Assembly: GCA_030146905.1 (NCBI GenBank)
Contig: JASLAV010000979.1
Coordinates: 1-8,602 of the forward strand
Length of the DNA stretch: 8,602 nt
From: Lentzea sp.
Lineage (GTDB): Bacteria; Actinomycetota; Actinomycetes; Mycobacteriales; Pseudonocardiaceae
Direction: 5' to 3'
The notes beneath the pieces were generated by a model. That model did no database searches, was not told the DNA's origin, and saw only the letters and a list, made by a program, of their open reading frames with translations. The position numbers and the translations under genes are program-made. How positions within the stretch are numbered: the first letter of the stretch is position 1; each line of letters starts with the position of its first letter. This document shows, piece after piece, positions 6,176 through 8,602 of this stretch.

Positions 6176-7873
6176 CTAGAGCAGCCTGGCCTGCTGACCG
6201 TCGATGAAGTTCTGCGCCCGCTCCAGGGTGTGCGAGGCGTAGGTCCCGCTCGCACGCGCGTCCAGCAGCGCGCTCTGCTGCGCGTCCGTCAGCATCCGTT
6301 GCAGCTCCTGGTGCTGGCGCAGGCGGCTGTCCGAGCTCTGCTCGACCAGCATCCTGTCGACGTTCTGGCTCATCGCGGCGGTGCGCTCGCGGATCTTGTC
6401 CAGGATCTCGGGGGCGAACGGCTCGCCGTTCTCGCGGCGCAGCTCCGGGTTCGAGACCACCACCCGGGTCGCGGTGATCAGTTCGGCCGCCAGCCGCGCG
6501 TACTCGCGGCGTTCGTGCTCCTCGTCGTTGCCGCGGATGCCCAGCCACCGGATCACGAGCGGCAGCGAGCCGCCCTGCACGACCAGGGTGACGATCGCGA
6601 CCGTGAAGGCGATCAGGATCAGCTCCGGGCGGTGCGGCAGGCCGGTGGGCAGCGTCTGGGCCGCCGCCAGCGTCACGACGCCGCGCATCCCCGACCACGC
6701 CAGCACCGCGCCGCCGCGCCAGCCGAGTCCCTCGCTCGCGTAGAAGGCCACGTCGGCCTGTTTGCGCTGGATCGCACGGACTCCACGGTCGTAGCGCTTG
6801 TCGTCGCCGGAGCTGGGGCCTCGTGCGGTGAAGCGTTCGAGGAAGGTCGCGATCTTGTCGGTGAAGGCGTCCGCACGGCGTTGCTGGCGGCGCAGCATGG
6901 CGACCAGCGGGATCATGAACGCCGCCCGCAGGACGACCAGTGCCAGCGTCGCCAGCAGGCCGAGCGCGAGCGCCCGTCCCAGGCCGTCGTCCTCCACGTC
7001 GCCGACCACCGAGGTGAGCTCGAAGCCCATCAGCAGGAAGACGCCGTTCTCCAGCAGCAGCTGGATCGTGCGCCAGTTGGTGCGTTCGGAGATGCGGTCG
7101 TGGGCGGTGAACTTCCGGGCGCTCAGGTGACCGGTGACCAGGCCGGCCACGACGACGGCGAGCACGCCCGACGCGTGCACCTCCTCCGCCGGGATGAACG
7201 CGAGGAACGGCACCACGTAGGAGATCGCGGTGGTCAGCACCGGCTGCCCCTGGATTCGCGACCTCACCCACACCGACACCAGACCGACGACGAGCCCGAT
7301 CACCACGCCCACCGAGACGGCGAACGCGAAGTCGCCGAGCGCGCTGCCGAACGTCACGCTGGCCGTGATCGCGACAACGGCGGTGCGCAACAGCACCAGT
7401 GCGGTCGCGTCGTTGACCAGTCCCTCGCCCTCCAGGATCGTGACGAGCCGCGGCGGCAACCCGAGCCGCTTGCCGATCGACGTGGCGGCCACCGCGTCCG
7501 GCGGGCTGATCACCGCACCGAGCGCGAGGGCGGCCGCGAACCCGATCTCCGGCAGCAGCCACCAGATCAGCAGGCCGGTGCCGAACGCCGACACCGCCAC
7601 CAGCAGCACCGACAGCGACCCGATGGTCGTGAAGTCGCGCCGGAAGTCCACGACCGGCACGTTCACCGCCGCCGAGTACAGGATCGGCGGCAGCACGACC
7701 GTCAGGATGAGCTCCGGTGCGACGGCGACGTGCGGCGCGCCCGGCAGCTGGCTGCACGCCATGCCGACGAGCACGAGCAGCACGGGCGCCGCCACACCCA
7801 GCTTCGGCGCGAAGTACGACACCGCCACGATGATCAGCACGCCCGCGACGGCGAGCAAAGCCAGTTCCTGCAT
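6176..7873 (-). CDS. CPA1-family Na+/H+ antiporter (NhaP-like)
   Basis: Membrane cation/proton antiporter of 565 aa, expected to exchange cytoplasmic Na+ (or K+) for protons. About twelve hydrophobic segments lie within residues 1-440. Family motifs are LPPILYSAAVN (61-71), ISPPDAVAATSI (122-133), LEGEGLVNDATALVL (147-161) with the ion-binding pair N154-D155, and WSGMRGVVTLA (393-403) with R397. A basic cytoplasmic loop (about 328-378) and a charged helical tail (441-565) follow, giving a length normal for actinobacterial members. The ATG at 7873 lacks a recognisable Shine-Dalgarno sequence. Its upstream neighbour on the same strand ends 37 nt before, so cotranscription is possible. It converges on the GntR gene with a 48-nt gap. 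No functional tie to the sugar operon is visible. Cation preference is not predictable from sequence. Confidence 0.93.
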   Translation of the reverse strand: MQELALLAVAGVLIIVAVSYFAPKLGVAAPVLLVLVGMACSQLPGAPHVAVAPELILTVVLPPILYSAAVNVPVVDFRRDFTTIGSLSVLLVAVSAFGTGLLIWWLLPEIGFAAALALGAVISPPDAVAATSIGKRLGLPPRLVTILEGEGLVNDATALVLLRTAVVAITASVTFGSALGDFAFAVSVGVVIGLVVGLVSVWVRSRIQGQPVLTTAISYVVPFLAFIPAEEVHASGVLAVVVAGLVTGHLSARKFTAHDRISERTNWRTIQLLLENGVFLLMGFELTSVVGDVEDDGLGRALALGLLATLALVVLRAAFMIPLVAMLRRQQRRADAFTDKIATFLERFTARGPSSGDDKRYDRGVRAIQRKQADVAFYASEGLGWRGGAVLAWSGMRGVVTLAAAQTLPTGLPHRPELILIAFTVAIVTLVVQGGSLPLVIRWLGIRGNDEEHERREYARLAAELITATRVVVSNPELRRENGEPFAPEILDKIRERTAAMSQNVDRMLVEQSSDSRLRQHQELQRMLTDAQQSALLDARASGTYASHTLERAQNFIDGQQARLL

Positions 7874-7910
7874 GACGTGCAGTTTGTCCGATCGGGACGG
7901 ATCTTGCCCG

Positions 7911-8602
7911 TCAGCTCCGCGGCGGGTCGGCCGGCAGCACGTGACGGCCTTCGCGATCGGTGCTCAGGCACAACGAGCAGATCTCGCCGCCGACCGCGCT
8001 CGCCGCCATGTCCGGCCTCTCGTACGGCTCTGAGCACACCACGCAGTCGTACCGCGTCCCGCTGGGGTTGCCGTCCGCGTCGAGCAACGGCTCCTCGATG
8101 CCGTCACCGGTGCGGCGCAGGTAGAAACGCCCCCGCGTCAGGACGGCGAGCAACGGGGCGAGCACGATCGGGATGCCGACCGCGACCAGCGGCGAGTAGG
8201 GCTGGATCGCCGCCCCGAACAGTCCGAAGTAGACGGAGATGGACAGGATCGACGACGCGAGGAACGACCCGACACCGACCGGGTTGACCGCGTACAGCAT
8301 GCCCCGCCGGAACTCCGGCTGCTTCGGCGACAGCTTCAGCAGGTACTTGTTGACCGCGATGTCCGTCGCGACGGTGACGACCCACGCCATCGCGCAGTTG
8401 GAGTAGAAGCTCAGGATCTTGTTGAGGAAGCTGAACATGTCGGCTTCCATGAGCACCAGCGCGATCGCGAGGTTCACCAGCACGAACACCAGCCGGCCGG
8501 GGTAGTGCTTCGTGACGCGGGTGAACGAGTTCGTCCACGCCAGCGACCCCGAGTAGGCGTTGGTGACGTTGATCTTCACCTGGCTCAGCACCACGAGCAC
8601 CA
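7911..8602 (-). CDS. NCS1-family (purine/cytosine permease-like) transporter, C-terminal part, with Cys4 knuckle
   Basis: The 3' portion of a membrane transporter; the N-terminus is cut by the right edge, as family members are about 450-550 aa and only about 230 codons are seen. The motifs QVKINVTNAYSGSLAWTN, PGRLVFVLVN, FYSNCAMAW, SPKQPEFRRGMLYAVNPVG and the following hydrophobic segments match the later membrane helices of NCS1 nucleobase transporters. After the last helix (basic RFYLRR) comes a soluble tail of about 65 residues with CVVC and CSLC separated by 18 residues (7968-8045), followed by a short end. These four cysteines suggest a metal-binding knuckle. GTG codons near the edge (for example 8600-8598) are internal, not the start. 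The stop at 7911 lies 37 nt upstream of the antiporter ATG. The transported substrate cannot be told from this fragment. Confidence 0.82.
   Translation of the reverse strand, partial: VLVVLSQVKINVTNAYSGSLAWTNSFTRVTKHYPGRLVFVLVNLAIALVLMEADMFSFLNKILSFYSNCAMAWVVTVATDIAVNKYLLKLSPKQPEFRRGMLYAVNPVGVGSFLASSILSISVYFGLFGAAIQPYSPLVAVGIPIVLAPLLAVLTRGRFYLRRTGDGIEEPLLDADGNPSGTRYDCVVCSEPYERPDMAASAVGGEICSLCLSTDREGRHVLPADPPRS

Noticed and set aside
7885..7898. GTCC...GGGAC short inverted repeat between the NCS1 and antiporter genes
   Set aside because: Arms of about four bases with an unpaired base and no T-run; expected by chance at this base composition.
6152..8287. 711-codon plus-strand open frame opposite the antiporter and NCS1 genes
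   Set aside because: Rich in His, Arg, Asp and Gln with no fold or motif, while the minus strand carries two recognisable membrane proteins. Shadow frame.
1..8602. CRISPR arrays, tRNA or rRNA genes, insertion sequences, attachment sites
   Set aside because: No regularly spaced repeats, tRNA-like folds, transposase motifs or flanking repeats were seen; nearly all DNA is accounted for by coding genes, and the longest gap is about 180 nt.

Overview
The window is very GC-rich, with dense, overlapping genes, GTG and TTG starts next to ATG, and long antisense open frames typical of high-GC coding DNA. This fits an actinomycete. The protein style (CBM3 exoenzyme, DasR-type regulator, chitobiose-type ABC importer) suggests a soil filamentous genus such as the Pseudonocardiales. 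That placement is inference; no rRNA or other marker is present.

Layout. Positions 1-5186, minus strand, hold one tightly packed operon. In transcription order it encodes a lipoprotein sugar-binding protein, two ABC sugar permeases, a cytoplasmic GH20 beta-N-acetylhexosaminidase and, running off the left edge, a secreted protein with a CBM3 carbohydrate-binding module and the start of a probable GH16-like catalytic domain. Each junction is a 4-nt (ATGA, GTGA, GTGA) or 16-nt overlap, so the genes are probably translationally coupled. Positions 5187-5365 are a divergent control region with several inverted repeats, including two 15-bp CTGG-N7-CCAG elements 51 bp apart. A DasR-like GntR/HutC regulator (5366-6127, plus strand) is transcribed away from the operon. 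Positions 6176-7873 (minus) encode a CPA1-type Na+/H+ antiporter. Positions 7911-8602 (minus) are the 3' part of an NCS1 (purine/cytosine permease-like) transporter that ends in a four-cysteine knuckle.

How the genes work together. The arrangement regulator <-> binding protein - permease - permease - hexosaminidase matches the Streptomyces dasR-dasABC-dasD locus for uptake and hydrolysis of N,N'-diacetylchitobiose. A likely model is that the secreted CBM3 enzyme works on an insoluble polysaccharide, the lipoprotein captures released oligosaccharides, and the permeases import them using an ATPase encoded elsewhere (none is present here). The GH20 enzyme would then cut them to amino sugars in the cytoplasm, and the UTRA-domain regulator would respond to a resulting sugar phosphate. 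Family assignments are strong; the exact substrate is inferred. The antiporter and NCS1 genes look like a separate unit with no evident link to the sugar operon.
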